Positions 19,334-31,777 of a DNA stretch of 64,000 nt are shown piece by piece. The translations under genes were made by a program, and so were the position numbers. Numbering within the stretch: the stretch's first letter is position 1; each line of letters starts with the position of its first letter. The notes under the pieces were generated by a model that saw nothing but the letters and a program-made list of their open reading frames with translations, had not been told where the DNA came from and made no database searches. Source of the DNA: Planoprotostelium fungivorum (Eukaryota; Evosea; Variosea; Cavosteliida; Cavosteliaceae); assembly GCA_003024175.1 (NCBI GenBank), contig MDYQ01000068.1:1-64000 (forward strand), read 5' to 3'.

Positions 19334-21387
19334 ATGTCTTCTTTCGCAGACCTCACTTGGGTGAGAGACATAAATTGACGGCGATGGAGGAGAGCTGGAA
19401 GATTCTGACGATGATTTAGGATGGATTCGATTCTGTGAAAGGACAAACGAGGATCACGACAGAGTTTCGTGAAGACTTGGTCAAGTGCTTCGAGAAGTTG
19501 GGAAATTTGAGCAAGGATTACAGCAAAGGTGGGCTCACATTTTGAGTGTTACCATAGCACTGAAGACTTTGAAGGATTGCAGTCACTCTCGAAGTCGAAA
19601 TTATCTACGAACGTAGATGCGGCAGTCTACGGGTGACTTCCATCATCCAATCGATTCAACATATCATCGTCTCTGATAGACGACAGCACTGTTAAGGGCT
19701 CTTGGGTGTCGTTATTGGAGAACATTGATCAGATGGGGTCGGTGATGTTAGTCTTTGCCGAAGACATCAAAAGGGTTGCCGAATCGATCTCACGAAGAGA
19801 CAAAGAAAAAGTGAAGACAGAAAAGACGGTGAGTCTCTCCGGGCATCTCTTCCATCGTCATACACCTGACATATCATTTCCACTGATGCAACGCGAACAG
19901 CTGACAAACAACGGAAAGAAACATTTAGACAAAGTGAAGAAGCATCAGTCCGCCTGCAACAAAACAGAGGAGAAGTACACAGTCGCCAAAAAGAGACACA
20001 ATGATGCCCTTCACGAGTATAACATTGCCAAAGAAACCGGAGTTCCAACAGTCATCACAAAGGTGAGCGCTCGATCGCGACACATCGCATTTCCATCATC
20101 GTGTCATGCATGTCTGATGATGGACATAGTTGGCCAAGAAGACAGATGCTGAGAGCAAGAATGAAGAGAAGGCGGACAAGTGAGTCGTGAGATGAGGAAG
20201 CGATGACTCAAGCACCATCATCAGAGAGCTGAAGAAGGCGGTCGAGAAGCTGAGAGGAACACAAGAGAAAGTGTATCATAACGAGATACCTCACATCTTA
20301 TCGGTACGACTTCTCAATCGAAATATCACCCTCATCTTCACAACCGCGAAATTCCGGAGGAGTTTACAAAATCTCTTCAAATGATCCATCTTCACGACAT
20401 ATCTCGTATCCATCGTGATCAGATTATATCTCGCAGTCCTCTCATTCATCATGATCGTTTCATCCTGCGCGATCTTCTCATCCATCACATCAACTCATCG
20501 AGATCACCTCTTACAACATCATCATCTCATCGATCTGATCATCTGATCCATCACGATCATCTCATCCCTCGCGATCATCTCACCCACCACAGGAACTCGA
20601 GAGGACCGAATCCGAACGTATCGATCTCATTCGAACCGAGATCGTTCGCATGTCTGAAGCTCAGACGAAGCTGTCCCTCTCCTACAAGCAGACGTCAGAT
20701 CGCTTGTCCTCTTCTTTTGTCGCCGTCGACGCCGCAGCCGACCTCATGCATTTCGCTCAGAAATCATCCACTGGAAAACAACTCACGCTGGTCGATTACG
20801 AAGCAGTGAAGGAGAGGGCGACACAGAAGGTGCCTGCTATATCGGTGTCTTCTTTCAGAAGTGCGTCAGCCAGCACTCTGTCTACACCGAGGGAGAGTCC
20901 GATGGTGAAGGAGAGTCCGAAGCCGAAGACTCAGGCGGAATTTCCGAAGGAGATCCCACCAACCCCCGCGGAAATTCCGGCGCCCGCGAAAACTCCGAGG
21001 GACATCTACCAGACGCAGTTCGAGTACAAGTCTGAAGATCCGGAGCATCTCAGCTTCCCAGCAGACGCACACGTGCACGTGACTTCGAAAGACGAGGACG
21101 GATGGTGGAAGGGAGAGTACCAGGGGAAAGGTGGAGGATCCGTGGGAACATCGTGGAGAATTGATGGAGTTGCAGTGGGAATCTTCCCGTACAATTACGT
21201 CGAGCCGGCTAAGAAATACAAGGCCCTCTACGATTACGAGGGACAAGATGCAGAAGAGCTCAGCTTCAAGGCCAACGAGGTCCTCTTCTTTCAGTCGGAG
21301 AGTGAAGGCTGGCTCTACGTCACCAGCCCGGGAGGAAAATTTGGTAGAGTACCTTCTACTTACGTCCAGGCGGAGGGGACAGGATAA
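19334..21387 (+). CDS. F-BAR domain protein with two SH3 domains, 473 aa
   Basis: Exons: 19334-19360, 19420-19528, 19575-19632, 19687-19828, 19901-20062, 20130-20179, 20225-20303 and 20593-21387, all phase-consistent. The N-terminus SFADLTWDGFDSVKG with DYSKGLQ and TVKGSW is the FCH/F-BAR pattern. A long basic coiled coil follows to about residue 250, then a Pro/Ser linker. Two SH3 domains complete it: the first around EDGWWKGEY/GIFPYNYV and the second KYKALYDYEG to RVPSTYV. Proteins of this kind (PACSIN, PSTPIP, Dictyostelium Mega/cip4 types) bend membranes and link them to actin nucleators and dynamin. The first exon codes only nine residues. Intron 7 (289 nt) is long and GATCATC-rich. Confidence 0.9.
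20304..20592 (+). repeat. GATCATC/CATCAC-rich low-complexity intron
   Basis: This intron of the F-BAR gene consists largely of degenerate CATC, GATC and ATCAC units. The same composition recurs in many introns and intergenic stretches of the window. Confidence 0.6.
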
Positions 21388-21597
21388 AATGGACATAAAT
21401 GATGTGCTCTTGTTATGTGTCGGTCGTCATTGTATAAACCTTTTCAGCTTTCATTTCAAAGAAGTTACACGCTTCCTTAGATGACAACAGTGGATACGGT
21501 ATCGTCCATCCTTCAGGATTGGTCAGTCGCTCACCACCACACGCCGCGTCATTTCAACAGCGGAACGGGCTCACCCACGACACTTGTCTTCTTTAGG

Positions 21598-24397
21598 TGC
21601 GGCTGTGTTTTTGTGGTGGTGTCAAACTGCGATGGGTCTCGCGGGCCTTCCGGAAGAACCACAAGGATGGCGAATCGATAGAAACCTACCACACGAACGA
21701 GAGCGAGCAGCACAAGATGGAAGACGTCCTCGGCTGGAATGTCATGCGACGCATCTTCTCCTGCCTCTTTCAACCTCTACGAGTGCAACTCTGAGGACAA
21801 TCAGCAAACGGTCAGAGCTTTTGGCGCTTGTCAACAGGTTTCACAACGATGGAGAGAAGAGTGTCAGAAGTGGTTCGACCTCGCTCGCTTCTGGACAATA
21901 TACAAAACATGCAATCAGCCGGCTCACAGAAACCTTCTCCTACGACTCTCAGTTCTTCGCCTTCCGATCGACAGAGACTTCCTCGATCGCCTGAGAACAG
22001 ACAGCACGGGAGAAGAAGAACAAGATGAGTTCCTGTTGTGCCTGGTGCATCACCTTTTGGCCACGGGTTCAGACGCATTCCATCATCATTCCAACGAAGA
22101 AGGTGTGTATCATACCTCACTCCTTTTCAAATCACCACGATCTGATCGAATCAGATCGCACATTCTTCGCCCACCTTCGAGTTCGCAGATCGGCATCGCA
22201 AGTATTTTGTCGGATCTTCTCAGCATTGGAACCCACCTTCCCTATTCCACCACCGCAATGGCAAGTTTCCATTCAGTCTGACGACAGTGGTATCTCCTGG
22301 ACCTTGTACCTATCCCACAGCTACAAAACTTCCGACATACCCCCCCTGTCCATGGACGATCTCAAGTCCAGCATGATGAGCCGGCTCGTCGTCACACCAA
22401 ACAAGGTGCGGCGACTGATCCTTCAGTCTGAATTTCACCTTGGATTCGATGCGACAGAGTACATCGCAACAACAGACGATGCAACCGATGGATTGGCCAC
22501 GTGGCGCATGATTCGCACGAAGGGCAACGTGAGACGGTGCATCGGTTTCGATTCTGAAACGCGATCAGCTGATGCTACGCCCGATGACAGACGAAGACAA
22601 GAAACAACTGTTACCCCACAACACTGTCTGTTACATTCGAAAGGATCTATCGTGGACGGAACTCACAAAGTTTGGGTGTGCCGAGTGTCTCATACGACAA
22701 AACCTTTTCCCCTCCATAGAAACGAGGCTCCTGCTGGAGGCGGTCAGATTGAACAGTGTGGAACTCGTCAGGATGGAACTAGATAGGAGAAGGGTCTACA
22801 CGAGAGAAGAGACGAAGGACATCGTCCTCCAGGCCATCGGGTCGGCATCCACGATCATCATCGAGATGATCTGCAGATCGAGTCACATCGATCTGTCGGC
22901 CGATCGAGATCTTTTTCAAGAGGCGATGCGATCGAAACATCCGGACTCGCTCGAGCTGCTGGATCTGGGACTCATCGTGCCGTGGCCAGAGGGGGCACCA
23001 TCGATGGACGAGCTGATCGGTTGGGACGTAATCAGGATGATCGTGTCCAAGCTCACAGTTGGAGTCCACGATCACATCTCCATCGACAGCAGCAACAGAG
23101 ATGCAGCCATGGAATATGCAAAGTATCGCCTCGTTTCGAGTCGTTGGAGTCGAGAGATCGAGAGGATGTTAAACTTGTCAAAGTTTGACGGTCGACCCGT
23201 GTGGTCCACTTTTGGTCTCTGTACACATGCAGGACATCGGCGGCTGCTGTCTCGACTTCTCACGCAGAAGGATATGGCCTTTCCGCCAAACATCTATGGA
23301 AGGATGAGATGGAAGATGGAATCCATTCCTCAGACGAGTGATACGACACAATTGAATGCTTTCCTACTCGATTTTATACGAGAAGTCAGGCGAGGTCGCA
23401 TACATTCCCCGACCTCAAGCGAAGGTGAAGAGACGGACATGTGAAAGCTGAACGTCTGTAGATGTCCTCTTCTTCAACGAGATGATCGCTAGCGTGGCAG
23501 ACATCGAGTCTTTGAAATGGGCAATGGAAACAAGAGAGCTGAGCATGAGTCAAGAAGATTGGTTGCGTGCAGTGTGTCGTTACACTGAAGCATCTGCGTA
23601 CATCATCGACCTTTGGCCTCACCAGTTGGACCACTTGCTATCAATGGCATCAATCAAAGTAGCCATAATGTTGGCAGAGAAGCATCCCCACCTTCGTGAA
23701 CAGTACGTACATCCCATCGCCATCGTACCATGGATAACGATGAACAGGACATCCATCGATCAGGCGAAAATGGGTGATCCGTCTTGCTTCGATCTCGTCG
23801 ACTTTGGCAACGAAGATTGGCTGAAGAGAATCCTTACCACGGCGATCTCCTCTGTCGTTTATCACCGTGATGGAAAGATGATAGAGAAGCTACTGTCTCC
23901 TGACATAATACCCCTGTGTTACTTCTCGCACTACTTCTTGATCGCTTTAAAGGCCAGGGTCTATGATATGGCCGCCCAGATTGCGTCCCATCTGAAGGTG
24001 ATGAATGATTCCAATACCTTCCGTTCTGTCCACTCATAACACGCAGTTGACTGTGCAATTATTGATCGACATCTTTTCGCCCGTAGACGAACGGAGGACC
24101 ATTCGGCTCGAAAACGGATGGTTCTACGAGTTGAGAGAGAGCGTCAACTTGTTAGAGTTAGCCGATCGAGGTCTCATCTACCTGCTGGAGCCCATCATCA
24201 GAGAAGGAAACACGGGGATAACGTTCAATAACAGCATCCTCCACGCCGTAGTACGATCCGGCCGAACCGATCTACTAAAGGAGATGACTCAGAAGATGAA
24301 GTTGGATTCTGGAACAAAGAACGAGGCACTGTTGGAGAAAAGAGACGTCGTCGGACGAGTCGAGAGTAGCGACAGTGAGATCGATTCGGGTGGCTAG
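21598..24397 (+). pseudogene. Decayed F-box/repeat gene (copy 1 of an inverted pair)
   Basis: The region follows the gene at 42954-45526 throughout, in opposite orientation and at roughly 90 % or more nucleotide identity by eye. It starts with the F-box ILGW/VLGWNVMRRIFS, then LVSSRWSREIE and many alpha-helical repeats. Relative to copy 2 it lacks two bases at about 21770, carries a stop and a two-base loss near 23442-23455, and lacks five bases near 24010. Each moves the frame, and no intron of normal size can rescue them. The two introns present in copy 2 are still recognisable at about 22103-22153 and 22531-22571. Its 3' end is longer than copy 2's, with about 40 extra codons. Confidence 0.8.
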
Positions 24398-24502
24398 AGG
24401 GAATGATGAAAGAACGATAAATGTATGATTATGTATGAAGCGAAGGTACAGTGCATTTAATGCAAGCAGGAGGGGATGAGCATGTATATTTATCAGCTTA
24501 GC
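21598..24502 (+). repeat. Inverted duplication, left arm
   Basis: Homologous to 42852-45647 in inverted orientation. Similarity begins at the GTGCGGCTGTGTTTTTGTGG block and runs past the stop codon into the 3' flank (GAACGATAAATGTATGAT and GAGGGGATGAGC), so the duplication was of genomic DNA with introns, not of a processed transcript. Confidence 0.85.
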
Positions 24503-24680
24503 ACCAGACAAAGATCCTTTTTTGGGGATAACATTTTATACAGGATCTCATTCATCTGTCTAGATCAGCATGGATCGCCCTCACCAACGTCCCTTCATAT
24601 CTGCCCCTGGAACACCTAACTTTTGTAAAATGCATACAGATACAATAAAAATCAAAGACCTTATCTCAATACGTCAAGAT
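24398..24680. other. Intergenic, no gene
   Basis: The first 100 bp are the duplicated 3' flank of the F-box gene. The rest shows nothing recognisable. Confidence 0.6.
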
Positions 24681-27600
24681 TTACACATATTTATCCTCTT
24701 CACTCCAGGCATTTGAGTCGATGATTGTGTTGGTGTCCGAATTATCTCTCGGATGTTCATCATCCACTCCCAAAGACATGTTTCGTGCGAGTTGTAAGAG
24801 TCGATCTCGTCTTGTCTTCCGTCCTTCCAGCATCTTCTTTAGATCAGACAGGTGTTCTCTGAATTCTCTCAATTGTCCCTCCAAAACTTGGGCGTGTTGA
24901 TTCAAAGACTTATTCTCGCTGGTCAGGTGAATGAGTTGTTCTCTCTGTTTGAGAAGCACCTGTGAGTTATCGTGAGAAACTATCGTCACTTGATCACCGA
25001 CTCACCATCTCGTTCTCCATCACCTGTTCTTCTGCTCTCAATCGACTGTTCGTCTGCATGTCTAGCAGTGAACCCATCTGCACCAACTCCAGCTGCAGCT
25101 TCAGTCTGGCTGTTTCCTTCTCACTGGCGTCCTGCTCTGCCATCAAGAGAGATTCTCTCAGATCTGCATTCTCTTGGACAATGTCCTCCAGAGCGGTGAG
25201 ACTCTGATCCCTCTCTAACATGGCCTCGTGAATTTCGGCCTCCCAAGCTGATCTCGCCTTCTTTTGCTCTGAGTGAGCGAGATTGAGACTGTGACGCAGC
25301 TCTTTGACTCGATTTCGTTCTCCCTCCATCTACGTAGAGTGAGGTGAGATGTGAGAGAAGCTACCACCTCTATTCTCTCTTGTCCGAAGGTTAAGACCTT
25401 GGCAGCTTCGATCTGAGCGGCGGACAGTTGAAGGTTTCTGGCTTCTCGAACAGCAGCTATGGTTTGAGCTTCTGCGAAACGTAAACAATAGTCGATCGGA
25501 TCATGATCGATCATCATCAACTTTTTGAGATGACGACGTAGACCATCACTAGAGTCAATATAAACTCACGTCTCAAATTATTGATCGTCAACCGAACTGC
25601 CTCGTTGGCGATATCTCGCATGACATGCTGACTGGCCATTTCTTCATCCAACTTCGCCTCCATTTCATAGCCCGCCAGCGCGGCTTCCATCCTCGCGATC
25701 CACAATTTCTCGATGCTGCTCTCGTCGATTGCCCCTCTCAGTATTGCAGATTCTCTACGGCTCTCTTCTAATTCGACCGATAAGAGAGATAGCTTCTCCT
25801 TCAGAGAGAGCGCCTGGAGGTTCTCTTGGATGAAATTTTCTTCGAGCGTTTTCTGTAAGGATGAGATGATGATCACGCGCGAAGGTATTCACCTGTCTCG
25901 ATGCTTGTATTTCTATTTTCATTTCGAGGTTTGAGATGAGCTGTTTGGCCGCTTCTAACTCTGCCTTTTGATTCTGATTGGCCATTTTCAACGAGTGCAG
26001 CTCTATTTTCCTCGGATCCTCTAATTCGATTGTCGTTGTCTGTCATAAGTTAGCGCCATCCTCCTAAAGCTGTCGTTACCTGTTTTACGTGCGTCTCCTC
26101 CAATGGTGTTTGTAACTTGGTCAATTCAGCATGAACATGGTCCAGAGACATTTCAGCACGCTGCAATCGAATGTATATCCTCTCGTTCTCTAACTTCAAT
26201 TCCTCAACTTCCTCGTCTCTCTTTGAGATGATCTCTTCTCTCCGTGAAACCTCCTCGCTTCGCTTCGTAATCTCTTCCTCTCTCTTTGCAACCACTTCTT
26301 CTCTCTTGGTGATGTCCTGCACCTTCTGTTCCTTATTCCCTTCTGTTCCATCTTCTCGACTGGCACTTTTCAACAATTGAATCTGTACAGTATGAGAATG
26401 TAGTATCGTGGAATGGATCTGCACTTGTTGATTGAGTGCCTCGTTCTCTCTCTTGATGATGCCATAATCGATGGCGGAGACTCGCTCGAAAGAACCAAAG
26501 GTGGTGCGTGACTTCTTCTGTAGGTCGTCGATCGTTTCTCTCTGTGTCTGTAAGGTAGACTGAAGCTCTATTGTCTTCGATTTCGACAGTTCTAAATCCA
26601 CTTGAAGAGCCGCGATGGTTTTATCCTTCTCTGCGTCTCTGTTGATCGCGTTCAACTTGTATTGGTTGATCTGTGGTACAGTCAGATGAAATCATGAAGA
26701 GGGATTCACCTCTTGTTGTTTCGTCAGAAGTTGTTGTTCTAATCTCGATTTCGCTTGAACTTCTAATTCGATCCGCGATGAAGCGGAAGATTTTTCGTTC
26801 TCTAATTCGTCCAACTGTCCAATTCAACGCCCGTATCTTCAAATATCATCTCACCTTCTTTCTCAAAGTTAACAATTGTACTGCGGAGAGGGCCTCCAAA
26901 CTCTCTCTCTCGGCATTGAAGATCTCTCTCCCCTGCACCTCTAGATTGAACTTGTCTCTCCACGATGAAGCTTCCATCTGCACGTCGAGCAACAGATCGT
27001 CTAATTCTTGCCTCTTGTTCGTCTCCTCTTCCAATCGATTCTTCACGGCTTCAAAGTCAGTCGATCGCTGAGACGTGTTCAGCATCTCGACGTGAGCCGT
27101 GTCATCATAACAATACTCACAGTTACTGCCTCGTCTCTCGTTTTTTCCAACTCATCGATGCGTGCGCCAGATATAGCTAATGCAGTTTTCAATCGTTCTA
27201 TCTCTTCCCTCTCCAATGTCTTCGGTGGAACAAGATTGACTTCCGTATGGATCTGTGATCATGAAAATCTCGAACATCACCATGGATCCGTGTGATCACG
27301 ATGAGCTGAGCTTTACCTTTTTCACGATCTCTAAAGCTCTCCTCTCCGCCGCAAGACGCTTCCTGAGCTCTTCCGTCTCTACCATCCACAGACTCTTCAT
27401 CTCTCTCTGTTCTTGCATATCCTTCTGTTCCTGTCTAGACTGTACACGGAGCTGCTCTAGCTGAGTGCGCATCTGTCGTATTCTTACTCATCTTTCGAAA
27501 CTCATCTTCTTCATCATTCAGATGATGATAGACAAGACGCACCTCTAACAGTTGTGGTGAGTTCATCAGTTCAGATTCTGAAAAACATAATTCTCTGAGT

Positions 27601-28555
27601 GGTTTTGGTGGAGGTATTTCAATGGCTTCTTCTTTCGTGTTGGACTGTTCGAGTGAGATTAAATATGGACTTGCGAAAGATCACCTGCATCATGTGTGAT
27701 GGTGATCGAGCTCCGATCGGTATCGATATATTCATCGGGGGGATAGACGTTCGCATTTTGTCTCTTCCAGTGTCGTTGGTGACGATCACATCACCTGACG
27801 ATCTCATTTCATCTGATGATGGTTGCTCTTCATCCGGCGGTGGAATCAGCACCTCTGATCGACGTGAGTGACGTGACGAGAGGGACTGTGGGATCACCTG
27901 GCTTGTCGAACGAATTTCCGCCCACTCGTGGACTCTTCAGAGGTGGACTGGGTGGACGACGAGGTAAGTTGAAAGTATTGGGAATGATGTCAGGGTAGTC
28001 TAAACTGTCTGAACGAGAGGAACTTGCCGCCGTCTGTATTGATGGTGAACATTATGGAGATGAGATCAACGAATCACCTCTTCTGATAGACCTTCGAGAG
28101 GTAGCTTTGGAACCTGTTCGCGTTCGTTGGACATCAATTGTTGAGACCTCTATACTCACTGGACTGGCAGCTCTGCTGCCCGACGGTGATATAGTCGGAG
28201 AATTCTTCTTGATCTGTTTCCTCTTCACAACAGGAGACAATGTGATCTGATTCGAAGATTTGTGTGAAGACCCCGAGTTGCCAGAGGTTGCACCAGTCAG
28301 TGCAGGCGACGCTGGCCTCACTTTCTTCAGTGCTGAGCCTCTACTGCTCTTGGCTCCAGCAAATCGCTGTGATGCGGGTCTCTCTGCGACGCTGATGGGA
28401 TCATCGGAACAGAAATAGATGATCTGCGGCTGATTGAAGACGACTTTTCGTCCCCCACTGCCTCCATCTGCTGATTGTCCTTCAACGTGTTTGCTGCTTT
28501 TTGGCCTCCTCTTCACCAGCTCTGATATCGAACTGAAGATTGTATTCGAAGTCAT
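24681..28555 (-). CDS. Long coiled-coil protein, about 1000 aa
   Basis: The start is at ATG 28555 and the stop TAA at 24681-24683, with some fifteen exons split by short GT-AG introns. The first 165 residues are Ser/Pro/Lys-rich and basic (KRKQIKKNSPT, RPASPAL). The rest is almost continuous heptad-repeat sequence, for example ELRKRLAAERRALEIVKK, NRLEEETNKRQELDDLL and a repetitive KREEEITKRSEEVSRREE stretch. It ends in an acidic tail. There is no motor, membrane or catalytic domain. Proteins like this are usually structural components of centrosomes, basal bodies or Golgi. The family is not recognised, and the composition alone does not prove a ciliary role. Confidence 0.7.
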
Positions 28556-28791
28556 AGAAGCTAGCTGAGGGACTCAACCATGCAGCATCGCCCGTCTGAA
28601 GCTGCCAGCTGCGGTTGAAAATATAAATGACCCAACGGCAAAATAGATCACGTGACCCATCCCATGGACTGAATTGCCAGCTGCAGTTTGAAAAGAGATC
28701 ATCGCGATCGTTGCAATACGATGCATCTTCTTCCAAACGAACTATACAGGAAGACTTTTATTCGAACTTGAAACTCTGATGCTATACACAA

Positions 28792-29566
28792 TTACGCCTT
28801 TCTAAATTCTTGCAGTACTGGATAGATGTTTTCGAATGACTGGTTCATGTCTTCTCGATTCTGTCTCATGTTCAGTCAATGATGGAGAAGATAAGGTTCT
28901 TCACCTTCCCCCCCGTGATCACCATCTTGCCAGACACAAAGATGAGCAGTACGATTTTTGGAGATGCCATGCGATAAATCAATCCTGCGAACAACTCGGG
29001 TTCATACTGTCTCTCATTAGAACATGACAAGCTGATCGTGTCTATCGCGATTCGACGTGACATCGTATCACTCACGTGTGCAAATTTCGAATGGGCATGA
29101 GCCAGTCCTTCTAATCGGATGGCGAAGCCACAGTCCACAGATCCGACCATGTTCTGTACCTTGTAATTTTTGAAGGACACTTGAAAGTCCAACTTCTTCA
29201 TAATCCCAGCATATTTCCTCGCCGCAACTTGTGCCTCCTCTTCTGATTTTGCACCCGTGCAGACGATTTTTCCAGAAGCAAAGACGAGGGCAGTCGAGCG
29301 TGGCTCTCGTATGCGAAGGATGACTGCCGAGAATCGCTTTGGATTGTACTCTGCATTCTTCGCTTGGTTGACGATGCGTTTCAGATCGAGGGGAACACCC
29401 AGATGAACCGTGGACACGACGTTCCTGTTTGCATCTCAATTTCGATGATCGATATCACGGATGAAACTCACTGGATCTGAACTGTGATGCCCCCTGTCTT
29501 TGAACCCTCCGCTTCTTCGATGGGAGCAATCTCTGCTATAGACGTAGGGAGGACGATGCTGGACAT
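28792..29566 (-). CDS. TBP: TATA-binding protein (TBP), 206 aa
   Basis: Four exons: 29566-29472, 29424-29076, 29012-28905 and 28860-28792. Both halves of the saddle are present. Repeat 1 has [29 protein letters not shown] and [16 protein letters not shown]. Repeat 2 has [45 protein letters not shown] and [13 protein letters not shown]. Short N-terminal extensions like this (about 30 residues) are common in protists. TBP nucleates pre-initiation complexes for all three RNA polymerases. It shares an 88-bp divergent promoter with ORC3. The acceptor of exon 3 (after TCTAATGAG) and of exon 4 were chosen because only they keep the conserved frame. Confidence 0.96.
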
Positions 29567-29654
29567 GATTGTTTTTTGTGATGTGATCTGACGTTCGGAA
29601 AAAGAAAAGCAAATTCTTCAGATCAGACATCGCGTTCTCTTTCGTGATCTCAGC

Positions 29655-31745
29655 ATGCAGACTCGACAACAGAGAGCAGAGGAGAAATTGAGACAAAAGT
29701 ATCTCAAAGATGAAGGAATCATCACGACGTACAACACACCTCATGGGAGATCATGGGGCCATTATTTCGACGGTGTGACGGTTAATTTAGTCCAAGTAGA
29801 TGAGAAGAGAGAGAGGAGAGAGCGATTCGTCCGTTCATTTAAAGATGTGAGAAGATGATTCCAATGTCCCACTCAAATCATTTCAGAAATCGTTTCACAT
29901 GCAATCAGATGAATTCGACGATGAAGATTTCGTCGACAGTATGGCCCTCGATGACGCGGCGATCAAGAGATGGAATCGCTCCATCCACACATCCGTCGCC
30001 CAGGTGTGTCATTCATCATCGGCTCGTGTTCGTAACTCCGATAGTCTTGTTTTGTCAAGGAGAGGAAGAAAAATTTCAAGAAGGGAGAGCTGCGTGATGG
30101 TTGTCTGTTTTCACCCATCACAGATGGAGTTGAAGAGGGACCGAAAGCGTGTCAGATACGATATAATATGTACAGATCGGTGCGTCACATCATCCAACAT
30201 CATCACATTGATCGATCATCATCACATCGAATCGTTCGATCAGACCATCGTGTGACATACGAACACGCAGATATGACATCTCATCATCTCATTCGTCATG
30301 ATGTTTGATGAAACACGGGATGCAATCTCATCATCTCATCAGGTCATCGATAAGGTAGACCAAATCGTGAAGGTGAGACTACCTTTCGTTCACAATCAAG
30401 TCAGCATTTGAACACGTGGAGTAGAGAATCACAGTTGAAGCGGATGGTACTATCTTAGAGCAGATCAAACGGTTCATCATGAGGCCTTGGCACCGTTCGG
30501 GACCCATTCTACCCACTGCCATCGTAAACACGAGTGAGTCTATCTCATCCATCATCATCATCGTGACGCCATCACATCTTCGACATCATCTCATCTGCAT
30601 CATCATCTGTCCATCACGTGATTACCACTACAATCGTCCTCATCATCTCCCGACGATCATCATGATCCTGATGTGATGATTAGACGCATCAGACAGGACG
30701 AGTATGGCCGATCGCATCGCCCAATCGTTAGAGTCTTCTCCAAACTTTCGCGTCGCTCACCTGCAATCAAAGAAATCCATCGACGCCAGACAGATCTACA
30801 CCGACATGGTATCTCAACTCTTACACTTGCCTACAAAAGAATCATCCAGGTGAACCATCGTGTCGTTCGTTGTCATGATGCAATGATGGAAGCTGACGTT
30901 ATTTAGATATCCAAACAATTTGCAGCTGTTGAATGATGAGTTAGAGGATCTGACGGCAGTACTCGTGTTTGACGATTTAGATGCGTTTAATCCAAAGACT
31001 CTGCATTCATTCATCGAAAAGATCAAGTGAGTGTAGCGAAACATTTTTTCATTTGTTTACACTTGAAATGTTCATCTCAAATTGGATGGTGCTCAACTCT
31101 TCATGATTACAACTTACTCTTTTTTTCTCATCTCACCAAATTCCTCGTAAAATAATCACAAATTGAATCTGATTCATTCCTTCCTACGTCATGCTTCTCA
31201 TCCCAATCAGAGAAGCCGTAGTCAACAAGGTGCCAAAAATAGTCTTCGTCATGTTCACTTCATCCACGGAATCCATCGAAAGAGTCTTACCTAGAGAAAC
31301 TTCATGCTTATTGTGGATCGAACGTTTCAGCATGGCCAGCAGCCGATCGGTCTTCAGCGATATTCTGACCGCCGTCCTGTTGGAACACGAGGAGCTGATG
31401 ATCTGGCTGGATCACCCTTCTCTGTCTCTGCTGCTGTCTTCTTTCAACAACTTTTCGTCGGTTCACATCTGCGTGCAACAACTGAAGGTGATGAACGTCA
31501 TCCGCATCACGATCGACATGGCATGATCAACATGATGTCACGATCAGCACGATCCACACGATGTCATGATCAGCGTGATCAACACGGCATCATCATCACG
31601 ATATCATCATGATCATCATTATCATCATTATCATCATGATCATCATTATCATCATTATCATCATTATCATCATGATCATCATTATCATGATGATGATCAT
31701 GATGATCATGATGATCATGATGATAATGATGATATCGTGATCATG

Positions 31746-31777
<32 letters not shown>

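Noticed and set aside
23445-23465. A 21-nt intron that might rescue the left-arm F-box copy
   Set aside because: It is far below the size of other introns, does not restore the frame, and the sister copy codes through it.
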